Assembly: GCA_963580285.1 (NCBI GenBank)
Contig: OY757016.1
Span: 43,229,124 to 43,293,123 of the forward strand
Reading direction: 5' to 3'
DNA length: 64,000 nt
Origin: Lucinisca nassula
Taxonomy: Eukaryota > Mollusca > Bivalvia > Lucinida > Lucinidae
The position numbers were made by a program, and so were the translations under genes. The notes beneath the pieces were generated by a model. The model was not told where the DNA came from, made no database searches, and worked only from the letters and a program-made list of their open reading frames with translations. Positions 44,630-54,770 of this stretch are shown here, piece by piece. How positions within the stretch are numbered: position 1 is the stretch's first letter; each line of letters starts with the position of its first letter.

Positions 44630-45245
44630 GGTAATATGAGTTTTTTGTCTATTTGCTAGAGCTGATATGAGCTTATGGCTTTTTCTTAGAGATGATACGA
44701 GCTTTTTAATGTTTTTCTCCTAGAGAGTGCAAAAGCTTTGTGTCTGTTTCCTAGAAATGATATGAGTTTTGTGTGTTTTATCAGAGATGATATTAGCTTT
44801 GTTTCTTTTTAGAAGAGAGGATATGAGCTTTGTTTCTTTTAAGAAGAGAGGATATGAGCTTTGTTTCTTTTTAGAAGAGAGGATATGAGCTTTGTTTCTT
44901 TTTAGAAGAGAGGATATGAGCTTTGTTTCTTTTTAGAAGAGATGGTATGAGCTTTGTTTCTTTTTAGAAGAGATGATATGAGCTTTGTTTCTTTTTAGAA
45001 GAGAGGATATGAGCTTTGTTGCTTTTTAGAAGAGAGGATTTGAGCTTTGTTTCTTTTTAGAAGAGAGGATATGAGCTTTGTTTCTTTTTCCCAGAATTGA
45101 TATAAGCTTCGCGTCTCTTTCATGGAAACGATATGAGCTTTGTGTCTTTTTCATAGAGATGATATCAACATTTTGTATCTTGTGTCTCTTACCTAGAGAT
45201 GATGAGCTTTTGGTTATTACCTTCTGGTGATATGAGCTTTGTGTC
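44630..45245 (+). repeat. 31-bp minisatellite
   Basis: The unit is GGATATGAGCTTTGTTTCTT plus TTTAGAAGAGA. It is homogeneous at about 44780-45090 and degrades outwards on both sides, with variants such as GATGATACGAGC. It abuts the Tc1 transposase remnant. Confidence 0.92.
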
Positions 45246-45249
45246 TTTT

Positions 45250-46190
45250 CTAATATATGATTTGTAAAGCAAGTGTTTCCCACTCATGTCTAAAGATGTT
45301 TGTGACTTCTCGAATAGCCATTAGTGGATGTTCGCCCTGCGAGATAAGTCTGTAAAGAATGTCCCACACATGTTCTTTTGGGTTTAAGTCCGAAGAACGT
45401 GCTGGCCAGTCCATTACTTCAATAGTCTCACGATTAAGGTAATCCATGCACACTCTAGCTGTATGGGGGCGCGCATTATCCTGCATCATAATGAAATTGT
45501 CACCGATTGCCCCAGCGAAAGGCCTCACAATATAGGATCTAGATTTCATCTCAATACCGTAATGCAGTCAAAATACCTCCGTTTATCACGTACAAGTCCG
45601 TTCGGCCTTCATAATAAATTCCACCCCATTCCATCACTGACCCCCTCCATATTGGTCTATTTCCACAATGTTGCATCGTTCTCCGGGTCGTCTACATACT
45701 CGAACACGTCTATCACACGCACTCAGGTGAAATCTGCTTTCATCCGTGAACAGAACTGTACGCCAGTCTTGCAATCGCCAGTTCTGATGTTCTTGGGCAA
45801 ACTCATATCGCCGTGAACGATGTTGCCTGGTGAGAATAGACCCTCTTGCCGGACGTCTGGCCCTCAGACCACCTTCATGTAACCCGTCACGTATTGTCTG
45901 ATCGGATATCCTTTGACCAATTGCATGCTGGAAATCGATTTGTAGCCTTCTGGCCGTGTACTGTCGAATTCGTAGCGCTAGATTTCCAAGATATTGATCT
46001 TCCCTTTTGACGTCATGCGGTGTCGGCCTAGTAAACTCGCTCTTCTCCTTGTAGCGTCTCCATAGCCTCGCAATTACACTTCTAGATACATCAAACGTTC
46101 ATCAACGATCCTTTGGATGTACCCACTTTCAAGCAAAGCGACAGCTTGAGCAACCTCAATTCTTCCAAGAACCGCCTAACACCATATGAA
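45250..46190 (-). pseudogene. Tc1-like (IS630/Tc1) transposase, broken
   Basis: Read on the minus strand, the helix-turn-helix remnant VIARLWRRY is followed by a long readable stretch containing TVLFTDESRF (first catalytic Asp), GGGSVMEWGG, QDNARPHTA (second Asp) and WPARSSDLNPKEHVWD (final Glu, spacing as in DD34E Tc1 proteins). This is the DDE domain that cuts and joins DNA at TA sites. It is disrupted by a stop/frame break near 45549-45560 and another near 46100 at the helix-turn-helix region. The C-terminal part alone is open at 45250-45549. Upstream, ACTGCTCAAAACAATTAAAG (reverse of 46458-46477) is a block I associate with Tc1-like 5' regions. No terminal repeats were identified. Its 3' end runs into the 31-bp minisatellite. 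Inactive. Confidence 0.92.
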
Positions 46191-46489
46191 GTCACTATGA
46201 CGCCCAAAATAACGCATAACTGAGGGATTGACATGTTTCTGACCCAAACCCAAATATTGAACCGATCGCCCCATACCGATATTCAGCCGTTTTATAGGGT
46301 ATCCATGCTGTAGCTTGCATTCTTGCTTTGCACGTGAACCTTGCTTGTTTTCGATGGCTGGACAATGGACTTGTTAACAGATGTCACTTTAAAATAGTGC
46401 CTTTCCTTGAATTTGAAAAATGCCAAGCGGTGAAGTTATACAGGCTTAAAAGTGTGCTCCTTTAATTGTTTTGAGCAGTGTTTTTTGGC

Positions 46490-47400
46490 CACTCTAAATT
46501 TTATAAACATTTATACACATGCACATACATGTACAAACACATGCCAAAATAACGAGAAAGAGACAATCTTTTCGAAAAGTAATGGCAGACTAAATAATGT
46601 AGCTGAAATATGAAAACTTTATCATCATAAGTTCTGAAAATCTGGATAATTCAATATGTTGTCAAACCTATTTTTTTGCACGAAACATTTCCTTTAATTT
46701 AACATATTGTATCTTGTAAAAATATGGTTTAATATGTTCCAGAAAGGGTTATCCTTTGGAAGCAAGGAATACACCACAGAACTGGAAAATATGGAGTGTG
46801 CATGTTTTCTGGGCCAGACTAGCTAGTTTCGGCCATTTAGGTCTCATAAGTGACCCTCAGATATTTTCAAAATTCCACAATGGAATCAATGATCCCAAAG
46901 CACAAGAAAATATAGACTACACTATGATGTCCCTTTCTTTCAAACTGAATGGCATACACATGCAAACAATAAACTCATCCCTCATTTTCATTTTGTTTCA
47001 TTTTTTACCTTTTTGTCGTCTCTAGGGACCCAGGAGGCAAACGTCGCTAGGGCATGTAACGTTTCAAAAACGTCATGACGTTGAACCGACATTAATGTGA
47101 CGTCATAATTACGTCATGTGCCTGCTGAGGCCTATTTTCCTCCTTTTCGCTTCGTGTCTGAGTGAAATTATACGAAAGTTCTTGTGTGCATTCTGACTAA
47201 CACACTTACAATCAAAGCACTGAGAGTACTGTTGGGTCGATTGTCTCCGGGAAGGGCTGGCTAATCGGAGCGGAAAAGATAATCGATTTTCAGTCCTACC
47301 ATTGTAGTCGATAATCAATTAGTAATCGCTGCATATTTGGTCATACTTTTACCTGTCTAGCTTTCTATCTCAGCATGACTCCTACCATATGTTGTACTAT
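46490..47400. other. No recognised feature apart from CRE-like motifs
   Basis: ACGTCATGACGTTGAACC and TGTGACGTCATAATTACGTC lie near 47073-47115. The frame at 46756-47025 (plus) shows no domain. Confidence 0.4.
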
Positions 47401-47406
47401 TCCTGA

Positions 47407-47473
47407 GCAAACAGTGTAGATCCAGATGAGACGCCGCAGAATGCCGCGTCTCATCAGAGTCTGCATTGTTTGC
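47407..47473. repeat. Family B palindrome
   Basis: Core arms share the paired change GATGAGAC/GTCTCATC instead of GATCAGAC/GTCTGATC. Confidence 0.85.
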
Positions 47474-47687
47474 CACTCATTCGGCAATTTTAGACACAAC
47501 TTGGGGTATTTGTACTTATCAAATAATCGATTACAAGCAAATCAGTAATGATAATCGTTTTTGTGGAATTTATCGATCTATTATCATATTAATCGTGCTA
47601 GCCTTATCTCCGGGTAGGCTTGAAATTAATCCTCGACTTAGATTTAAACTGTTTCGTTTAAGCCTTGAATTCCAGTTTTTAAACAAA

Positions 47688-47823
47688 AAAGTGTAGTCCC
47701 AGATCAAACGCTGCGTTTTGCGGTATCTAATCCTTAAGTTCATGTACTGTAAGCAAACAGTGTAGACCCTATTCAGATGCCACGTACTGCGGCGTCGGAT
47801 GTGGGTCTAATCTGTTTTTTTGC
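47688..47823. repeat. Two further family B palindromes, decayed
   Basis: AAGTGTAGTCCCAGATCAAA (47690) and GCAAACAGTGTAGACCCTAT (47754), each with a mutated inverse arm. Confidence 0.75.
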
Positions 47824-47824
47824 C

Positions 47825-48560
47825 AAGCCCAACCCATGATTCCATTATTACGAAACACGATGACCTCAGTGCGATAGAATTATATAAATAAGTTACCTGG
47901 ATTTCCTACAAATCGGTGATACTCACGTGGACTTTTGCACTGAAGAGTTTCTATGCTTAATAACCTTGGGTCGATTGATGAACAATCGACCCAAAAATCT
48001 GTTGTCACGAGGCTGCTAAGAATTTTACCACAAAAAATTGCAATAAGCTTTTACGCTCAGGTAAGCATTATATGAGCAGATATCTGCATGTTTAATAAAA
48101 ACTATTTACATAAATAAAAATGCAATAACGAAAGAGTTTATTATTATTTTATTACAATATTTGAATATGCAATAAAGTTATAGATTATAATGGCTGCATT
48201 GATTGTACAATAAGATTGTTATCGCACGATAGAACGGCTAATGACAATATAGATTCCTATCAGCCACTGCTGGCTTTCAAGCGGCTATTTTTCTTTTCTT
48301 ATAAGCGAGCGCCTTTTATACAATCTGTTACATTTCACAGCATTTTTGGTCGATTGTATAGTAGCAATCGACCCGAGTTTACTGATGCTACAGAAGCTTC
48401 CCGCCTGCTATTGTCCACGTGACAATCCATGACCATGTGCATAATCAAGTTAAAGTTATTTTTTTTTTTTTTTCAAATATAGGCGGGGTATTCTTGCCGT
48501 TGTGACGTCAGAGCGCAGCGTAAAGAGGTTTATCTGTGATCTGGGCTCGTATGTTTGGGC
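47825..48560. other. Unassigned with two GGGTCGATTG hairpins
   Basis: TGGGTCGATTGATGAACAAT plus CGACCCA (47967) and TGGTCGATTGTATAGTAGCA plus ATCGACCC (48348) are short hairpins with the same arm ~380 bp apart. They may be the ends of an element. Confidence 0.45.
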
Positions 48561-48563
48561 ACT

Positions 48564-48632
48564 GGCAAACAGGGTAGACACTGATCAGAACGCCGAATTC
48601 TGCGGCGTCTGATCAGGCTCTACACTGTTTGC
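48564..48632. repeat. Family B palindrome
   Basis: GCAAACAGGGTAGACACTGA ... GCGGCGTCTGATCAGGCTCT ... GTTTGC. Confidence 0.85.
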
Positions 48633-48790
48633 TAAATATACTGGCATTTACGGTTTAAAAGAACTAAACGATCTAAGTCTACATTCAAGACCAATTTTCC
48701 ACCCTACACTCTGAAGCAATTGACCCATCAGTGCTGTCAGTGGGTGATTTTTTTCTTCCGTTGCTTATTCTTTAACATTTTTCATACGAA

Positions 48791-49481
48791 ATATATACTG
48801 AACGCCAAAAGAAATGCCACAAGTTCAACATCTGATTATTTCAGTAATCGGTTGAAATTTCATTTGAAAATTCCTTTTATGAACTTCCCAGTCGTCTAAA
48901 TGTGGTCAGTCACTGTGTTGACCTTCACGATACAGTCTGCTCAAGTGTAGCTACACATGTACGGTAAACAGGTTTTCCACGTGCACTGATCTTGTGCAGC
49001 CACATCTTAAAAAATCCAATATGAAAAAAACAGCAATTTTGGCATGTAACAGGAATCCGAATTAAAACGCCTAATTTTGCACTGACGTTAGATGCCATTG
49101 CTGAAAATAAACCAGCGCCACCAAGGGATTGGACAACTAGACGTTGGAGTTACGCTTCGTGCTGTTGCTTCCAATTTTGGAGTGGATCCTAGAACTATCA
49201 GCCGAATGGTATCTCGTTACCGCTTGTGTTGCTGCCAATGGTGGCCATACTCGATACTGATTACATCCAGTGTGTATCTGTGAACTTTTGTTTTTATGGG
49301 TGTGCCACATGGGAGAACATTACGGAATAACAGCAGTGAATAAACTCATTTGTCTTTGAAAGACGTGGAATTATTGAAGTTTTCTACCAAAGCAAATGGT
49401 GAAATTTTGATTGTTCTGCTTGGGAATAAATATACTGTGATTTATTTATTGTGGACATTTCTTTTGGCGTTCAGTATATAT
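48791..49481 (+). mobile_element. Internally deleted Tc1-like element with intact ends
   Basis: The left end TATATACTGAACGCCAAAAG and the right end CTTTTGGCGTTCAGTATATA are inverse over about 25 bp. The AT-rich ends fit TA target duplication. Only the N-terminal DNA-binding part of a transposase remains inside, so it can move only if an autonomous relative supplies transposase. Confidence 0.87.
49092..49283 (+). pseudogene. Tc1-like transposase, N-terminal helix-turn-helix only
   Basis: The 63-codon frame MPLLKINQRHQGIGQLDVG... contains TLRAVASNFGVDPRTISRMV, the first helix-turn-helix of Tc1/Pax-type transposases, which binds the terminal repeats. After about residue 45 the frame leaves the family (CCCQWWPYS) and stops; the entire DDE domain is missing. 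If translated, the product could bind the element ends without cutting, and so act as a repressor. That is inference. Confidence 0.8.
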
Positions 49482-49484
49482 GTA

Positions 49485-49910
49485 AGAAGATGGCTCACAA
49501 ACTTGCTTTTATAAATTATAACTACTTAATATTAATAAAACAATAATTCATAAATAAATAAAACAAGCCAAGGATGATGTACAATGAGAAATACAAATTA
49601 TGCGAAACTTAAAAATGTTCTTAAACTCCGGAGTTGAACCACAACCACGAACTCCCATCTCCGTGGTCTTTCTGCAGACCGTCTCAATGCGGTCGTTCCT
49701 ATGCCATTTTCTTATATGTTTATTCCATTGACGTGCTTGTGCACTTCTTGTTTTCGCTCTGTCACTGGCTTGATTGGATGGCTTTTCTGAGTAACTTTGT
49801 CTTTCAATTATATACAAATGCCAATATATACATAAAATGTAATATAAAGTCTCAAACTTTACAATAACGTCTTTTTCGTTGTTGTTGTTATTTGTGGTTT
49901 CTTTTTCTTC
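49485..49910. other. No recognised feature
   Basis: Opposing short frames at 49548 (minus) and 49634 (plus) match nothing. Confidence 0.4.
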
Positions 49911-49912
49911 CT

Positions 49913-50261
49913 AACCGGCCCCGATAGCTCAGTTGGTAGAGTGTCCGCTCCGGGGAACGGGAGGTCACGGGTTCGATCCCGGGCCGCGATATACCAAAGT
50001 CGTTAAAAATGGTACTAGCTGCTCCTCGCTTGGCACTCAGATTTACGGGTTAGAGCTAGGACTGGTTGACCCAGTGTCAGGATAATATGACTGGGTGTGG
50101 TATCATGTAATGTGTCTGGGACATGATACTTCAGTGAGGCAGCACTATAAAAGTGAGCATTGAGCTCCCTGTCGCAACCAGACACCGTCGTGATATGACT
50201 GAAAAATTGTTGAAAACGACGTTAAACCCGAATTCACACACACACACACACACACACACAC
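49913..50261 (+). mobile_element. tRNA-derived SINE with (CA)n tail
   Basis: The head has a clean pol III promoter: TAGCTCAGTTGGTAGAG (A box) and GGGTTCGATCCC (B box). The body contains GACTGGGTGTGGTATCATG and GGCAGCACTATAAAAGTGAG, a conserved-looking central domain. The tail GAAAACGACGTTAAACCCG leads into (CA)n at 50235-50261. It belongs to the mollusc tRNA-SINE type. It is not a working tRNA gene, because the acceptor ends do not pair. Confidence 0.9.
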
Positions 50262-50345
50262 TTTTTCTTCTTCTTCTTCTTTTTTACCTTCTTCTTCTTC
50301 TTTCTTCTTCTTCTTCTTTTTTTTTCTTCATGTTTTATTTTTGCT
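50262..50345. repeat. (TTC)n-rich microsatellite
   Basis: Imperfect TTC runs. The Leu/Phe/Ser-rich frame across 50153-50449 is a translation of SINE plus microsatellite. Confidence 0.9.
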
Positions 50346-50449
50346 TTCTTTTTTTTTCTTTGCTTCTGATCCAATTGTTTTATCATACACCTTCTCTACG
50401 TCAACGGCCGTTTGAAATTGCTATCTTGGGGTCAGTCGTTTTAAACTAA

Positions 50450-50575
50450 CGATGTTGTTTGTTTGTTTGTGTTGAGATTTTACGTTCCCGTCTACACTAT
50501 TTAGATTGTTTTAGGGACGCTGCTTTCACATTTGTGGCACTTTTACCCGATATTGAGATGATAATATATGGCTTT
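50450..50575 (-). mobile_element. S1 SINE fragment
   Basis: GTTGAGATTTTACGTTCCCG, TAGGGACGCTGCTTTCAC and CACTTTTACCCGATATTGAG are a diverged S1 tail on the minus strand. Confidence 0.7.
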
Positions 50576-50579
50576 CCCT

Positions 50580-51185
50580 AACCTTGAAAGCATGACGTTT
50601 CAGCTTCTTCTGGTGCGTTTTTCCGCTCTTTCTTATTGACACAATCTCAGATGATTTCTGCTCGTTGATGGCGTATGAACATCACTTGAGAAGGACTGTT
50701 TCTCTCTTATGTGGATCATCACTATGAGTAGATCCTGGCTCTCTGACTCCCGAAATCATTTCTCCTGCCAAAGATTTAACTTACGCCCCTTCAGCTTCAG
50801 CGCTCCACAACACTAGATAAACAGTACCGCGCTTATCATACTGGGCTATCCGATGATGATCAAGGAATAGTCCGGATGGAATCCATGATCATCGGAAAAC
50901 GTTTCTATAATGGATCAAAACAATGTAAACATTTTGCAGGAGCAGAGATGGCCATGACCTGTCGACGATGCTCTGCAGAACAGGACAAGAAGAAGAAGAA
51001 GGAGAAGAAGAAGAAGAAATAATAATAATAATTGTTATCATTAATATGTCGCTACTGACAAAGACCAATCTTAATCACACGCGAGAAATGCTACTGTTTG
51101 TTTATTCCATGATGGCTGAAGAGACCAATTCTTGATCTAAGGCAACAGAGGTCACAGGAAGACAGTTCTGTTGGTTATGTCGTAG
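50580..51185. other. Unassigned; (GAA)n at about 50988-51020
   Basis: Probably includes the 3' untranslated part of the LINE that follows on the minus strand, but I cannot place its end. Confidence 0.4.
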
Positions 51186-51191
51186 CTCTGA

Positions 51192-52740
51192 CTATCCGCA
51201 GTTTACGTTTCTGCTAAGCTTACTAACTCTTTCGGCCTCATATTCACTAGCATACCTTCTGATGAGACCTTGCCAATTTGCTCGGTCCTGTGCAATTTGT
51301 TCCAACGACTCTGTTGGTATATTGAAGTTCCAGAGGGAGGCTTTGAAGGTAGCCTTGTATCGCTTCTTCTGACTACAATGGGAGCGTTTGCCCATTTCTA
51401 GTACTGCACAGAGAATTTTCTTTAGCAAACGTTCCTCAGGTATCTTGGTAACATGGCCTGTTCATTTTAATTATGCCGGTTTCAGAGGAGTATTGTCCTT
51501 TTCAGGACGTCTGTGTCTGGAATCCTGTCTTGCCACTTAATCTTTAAAAGTTTACAAAGAAAGCTTGTATGGAAGTGATTCAGTCTTTTGGCGAGATAAA
51601 CTGTCCACGTTTCAAGCATATAATAGTGTTGACAGCACCAAACTACTGTAGACTTTAAGTCTAACTGTTGGTTTTCGTTTGCTCCAGCATTTCAGTGGTT
51701 TCTTGCTGTCGGGTCCTCACCGTTGTTTCATCTCTGCGGTTGTTTGATTTTTGTGTTCTCGGAGATGTTGCACTGATGGGTTAGGAGGCATTCATGCGGA
51801 CTCTGAACAAGTTATTTGTCTAAATCGCGACGCAAGTAAGGGCGAGGATTGCAGCTGCGTAAAATTGATTTCAGCCCCCTGCCCAGTGGAATTCGTTTCA
51901 CTGACCGTGCCAAGGCGGTTCTTCTGTCGCGGTTTATTATTGTTATGGTTTGTCTTTGAGTGTGTGTATCGCTTACATTATTTTGTTTGGATAGCCAGTT
52001 GACCATTTTGTGGGAGAGTAACTGTCCTTTTGGCTTTCCATTATTGATGTTTCTATTAGAGTCTAGTTATTTTATGTTTGTGTTTCTTTCCCTTTGGTGT
52101 CACTGATGGGAGCTGTGGGTTAATTGTATCGATTCCTGATCAGTGCCTTCACTTCTATTTTTCAGCTTTGTGTCAAACCTGATTCCTCTTCGACCCTAAA
52201 CACTTCCAGGTAGACAGCTAAATGCTTTGGCAATCCTGGCATTTTCTTCACCACCAATGTGCTCGACTCTTGACGGTACTCTCCCAATGTAGGTGATCTT
52301 ACCTACCACTTGCAAATTTGAACCTTACACTGCGATGGTGGGCTCCATGTGAAGATTGCCAAGTGCTGGTTGATAAAAAACCTGGGTCCTTTTAATGCTG
52401 ATGGTGAGGTCATAGCTATCACAGGAGTCGGATACTTGATCTACACCTTTCTGCATCTTCACTTCTGTTGGGTGCCAATAGAAAAGCACCTCTGTCTACA
52501 CATTGGATTTGGCTTGCAACCTTCTTAGGTTGAAAAGCTTCCCACCAAGGCGATAATTATTATGTGTATACCATTTTCACCATGCTGGAAAGCATCTGTT
52601 ATCATGACAGAGAACATCGTGCTAAGCAGCGTTGGGGCTAGAACACAGCCTTGCTTGACTCCATTTGTTACATGGAATGGATCAGACAACTCACCATAAT
52701 TTTGAACCCGGCCAAGCATACCATCGTTGAATGACCCGAG
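51192..52740 (-). pseudogene. LINE reverse transcriptase, 3' part, broken
   Basis: Minus-strand fragments in order: NDGMLGRVQ, FHVTNGVKQGCVLAPTL (reverse transcriptase motif before the active site), LTISIKRTQVFYQPA, ITYIGRVPSRVEHIGG, VYSSLVLSTLLYA, GHVTKIPEERLLKKIL and FNIPTESLEQIAQDRANWQG (C-terminal tail). These match a non-LTR retrotransposon common in aquatic invertebrates. Such enzymes copy RNA into the genome by target-primed reverse transcription. There are several stops and frameshifts, and the segment that should carry the (F/Y)ADD catalytic box is missing near 52440-52500. A ~470-bp foreign segment (51695-52165) splits it. The 5' end is lost at about 52735 where a family D element begins. 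Inactive. Confidence 0.88.
51695..52165. mobile_element. Insertion within the LINE, containing family F sequence
   Basis: Reverse transcriptase similarity stops near 51700 and resumes near 52170. The right end (TGTTTCTTTCCCTTTGGTGT ... TGATCAGTGCC) matches 22011-22112. Ends are not defined. Confidence 0.6.
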
Positions 52741-53015
52741 GGATGACCGTGCTGAGCGGAACCGACACTATGCCGAGGTTCCGCTCAGCACGGCCACTCC
52801 GGGGCTTGGAAACGCCCATCTACAACAGAACCCCTTATGAGATTCTTTTTCTTGCACAAAACCTCCGAAAATGTACATTTTACTTTATTTAACATTTTAT
52901 TTTTCAGGCATTATACTTATGTTGTTTGCCTGGGTTACAACACCAGGGTAAGAACAGATTTTTTATTCCATGCTAAAGACACGGATTTCCTTATCTAGTG
53001 TGCAAGAATGATGCT
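52725..53015. mobile_element. Family D element with a different hairpin
   Basis: GACCGTGCTGAGCGGAACC (52745) folds back on GGTTCCGCTCAGCACGG across GACACTATGCCGA. The right flank GAGATTCTTTTTCTTGCA and ACGGATTTCCTTATCTAG is shared with 24368-24640. Confidence 0.7.
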
Positions 53016-53089
53016 TCTGTATGCTTTTCATGAGTTATATTGTATAAAGTATACAAATAAAATAAAAGTTTAGACTAATGAATATCTTA

Positions 53090-53475
53090 CATGGGAGTGT
53101 CATCATACTGGCCTGCCAAGGCTCTAGATGCAACAAGGGCATCATTGGTGGTTGGGTGAGGCGAACGCGTCGTGTATCTTGCATCACTGGCGCGTCCAGC
53201 TGATATTGGCTTACCGTTGGGCAAGAAAATTCAAAAGAGAAATGATCAGGAACTGATACGATCAGATCCCAAATTCTTCCCACAATATCACTAGGGTTGG
53301 GCAAGCCTGCTGTCCTTGCAGCAGGTAAAGGTAGAGTAGAAATGTTTTTCTCCTCTTTCTCCACTGTCCCTGACTTTTATCTCTTCTACTGCCTCTTCTA
53401 TCTCATTTACCCCCTTTCTCTGGGAGACGACACAAAATAACTCATTATGGTTGACGTAAAACAATCAATCAAAAC
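53090..53475 (+). mobile_element. Possible SINE-like element of unknown type
   Basis: The segment ends CATTATGGTTGACGTAAAAC and AATCAATCAAAACA, which resembles the GACGTTAAAC tail of the SINEs here. The head is not tRNA-like. The minus frame 53035-53364 across it matches no family. Confidence 0.4.
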
Positions 53476-53479
53476 AACC

Positions 53480-54450
53480 ATGGCATACCGTCTCATGTGT
53501 GTTACAAAAAGGCGGGAAACCATTGTTATAACAAGTGGTTGAATGGCGTCACTGGTATTTCGAACACTGCTTTTTAATTACGGCAAATATACCGCCAGGA
53601 ATTCCTTACATGCTCTCATTGTAGGGAGTCCATATTTCGGGCAACAAGTTTTTAGATCGAAAAGTGTTGTTTTCATGGGAAAAGAAATATATGCAATTTC
53701 TCGTACATTTCTCAACCACTGACACAACTTTATACAGAAACCTCCGACACATGCCAGAAATTGCTGGGCAAAAATGTCTAAATATTATTGTATAATAATT
53801 ATTCGTAACATTTACCAAATGCTTCTTACCGAAAGTAACACTGCAGTAAAATAAGTGTTAATAATTATTTTCGACAGATATATTTTTTGTTGTAGATTTC
53901 CCAGCCATATGATACATAATTTATAAATGATGTAATAAACCATTGGACGAAATATGATTTACGCTAACATGAACAGAAGCCACACGTTTCTATAAATTTT
54001 GACATTTATAATTGAGTAAACCATTTTATGAAGATGCAGTTTCTTATGAAGATATGGTGCATTTGCGGTCCCGTGGTTTGTGCTGGCAGGGTAGCCATAT
54101 ACACCACAGCTTTGTTTGTGTTACAGTTGAATTCACACAATAGGGTGACTTGGTTTACCTTTTTGTTAATAGAACATTCCGAAAGCAGATGCAAGCGACA
54201 GCTCCGCCTGCGACTACTATATCAACCTCTTATTCTAACATGACATTTTTTCAGCAGAAATACTATATTGTTAGTTATTATACCTACTAGAACAGTTAAC
54301 AGTTCGACCACTAACGAGTTCGTTAAGCTACCAATGCTTTGAACAACTTGCCCCATGTGTTTTTGCTGAAAACCTACTCACATTTTAACTGCAAAAGGAT
54401 TAATAGTTGATCAAAGTTTTAACGATACTTTTACTTTCGACGACGTTAGT
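53480..54450. other. No recognised feature
   Basis: AT-rich. Opposing short frames near 54006-54243 match nothing. Confidence 0.4.
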
Positions 54451-54770
54451 TTTTATGCCTCGGGAATCAAAGACTGGGGGTGGGGGGCATATAGTTTTTG
54501 GTCTGTCTGTCTGTCCGGCTGTTTGTTTGTTTGTCTGTCCGCAAAAACCTTACCATTGGGCATAACTTTTGAATGGTAAGTGATTGGGCTTTCATATTTC
54601 ACAGGTGCATTGTTTGTCACAGACCTTTTCAAAGGTACCATAATTTTTTACCTCGTGACCTTGACCTTGACGTTTGACCTACTTTTTAAAGACTTTAACA
54701 TTAGCCATAACTTTTGATTGGATAGGGCTTTCATATTTCACATGCCCTTTTCAACAGTACCATACTTTTT

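Noticed and set aside
49913..49990. Possible functional tRNA gene
   Set aside because: A and B boxes are good, but the acceptor ends do not pair and a SINE body and tail follow.
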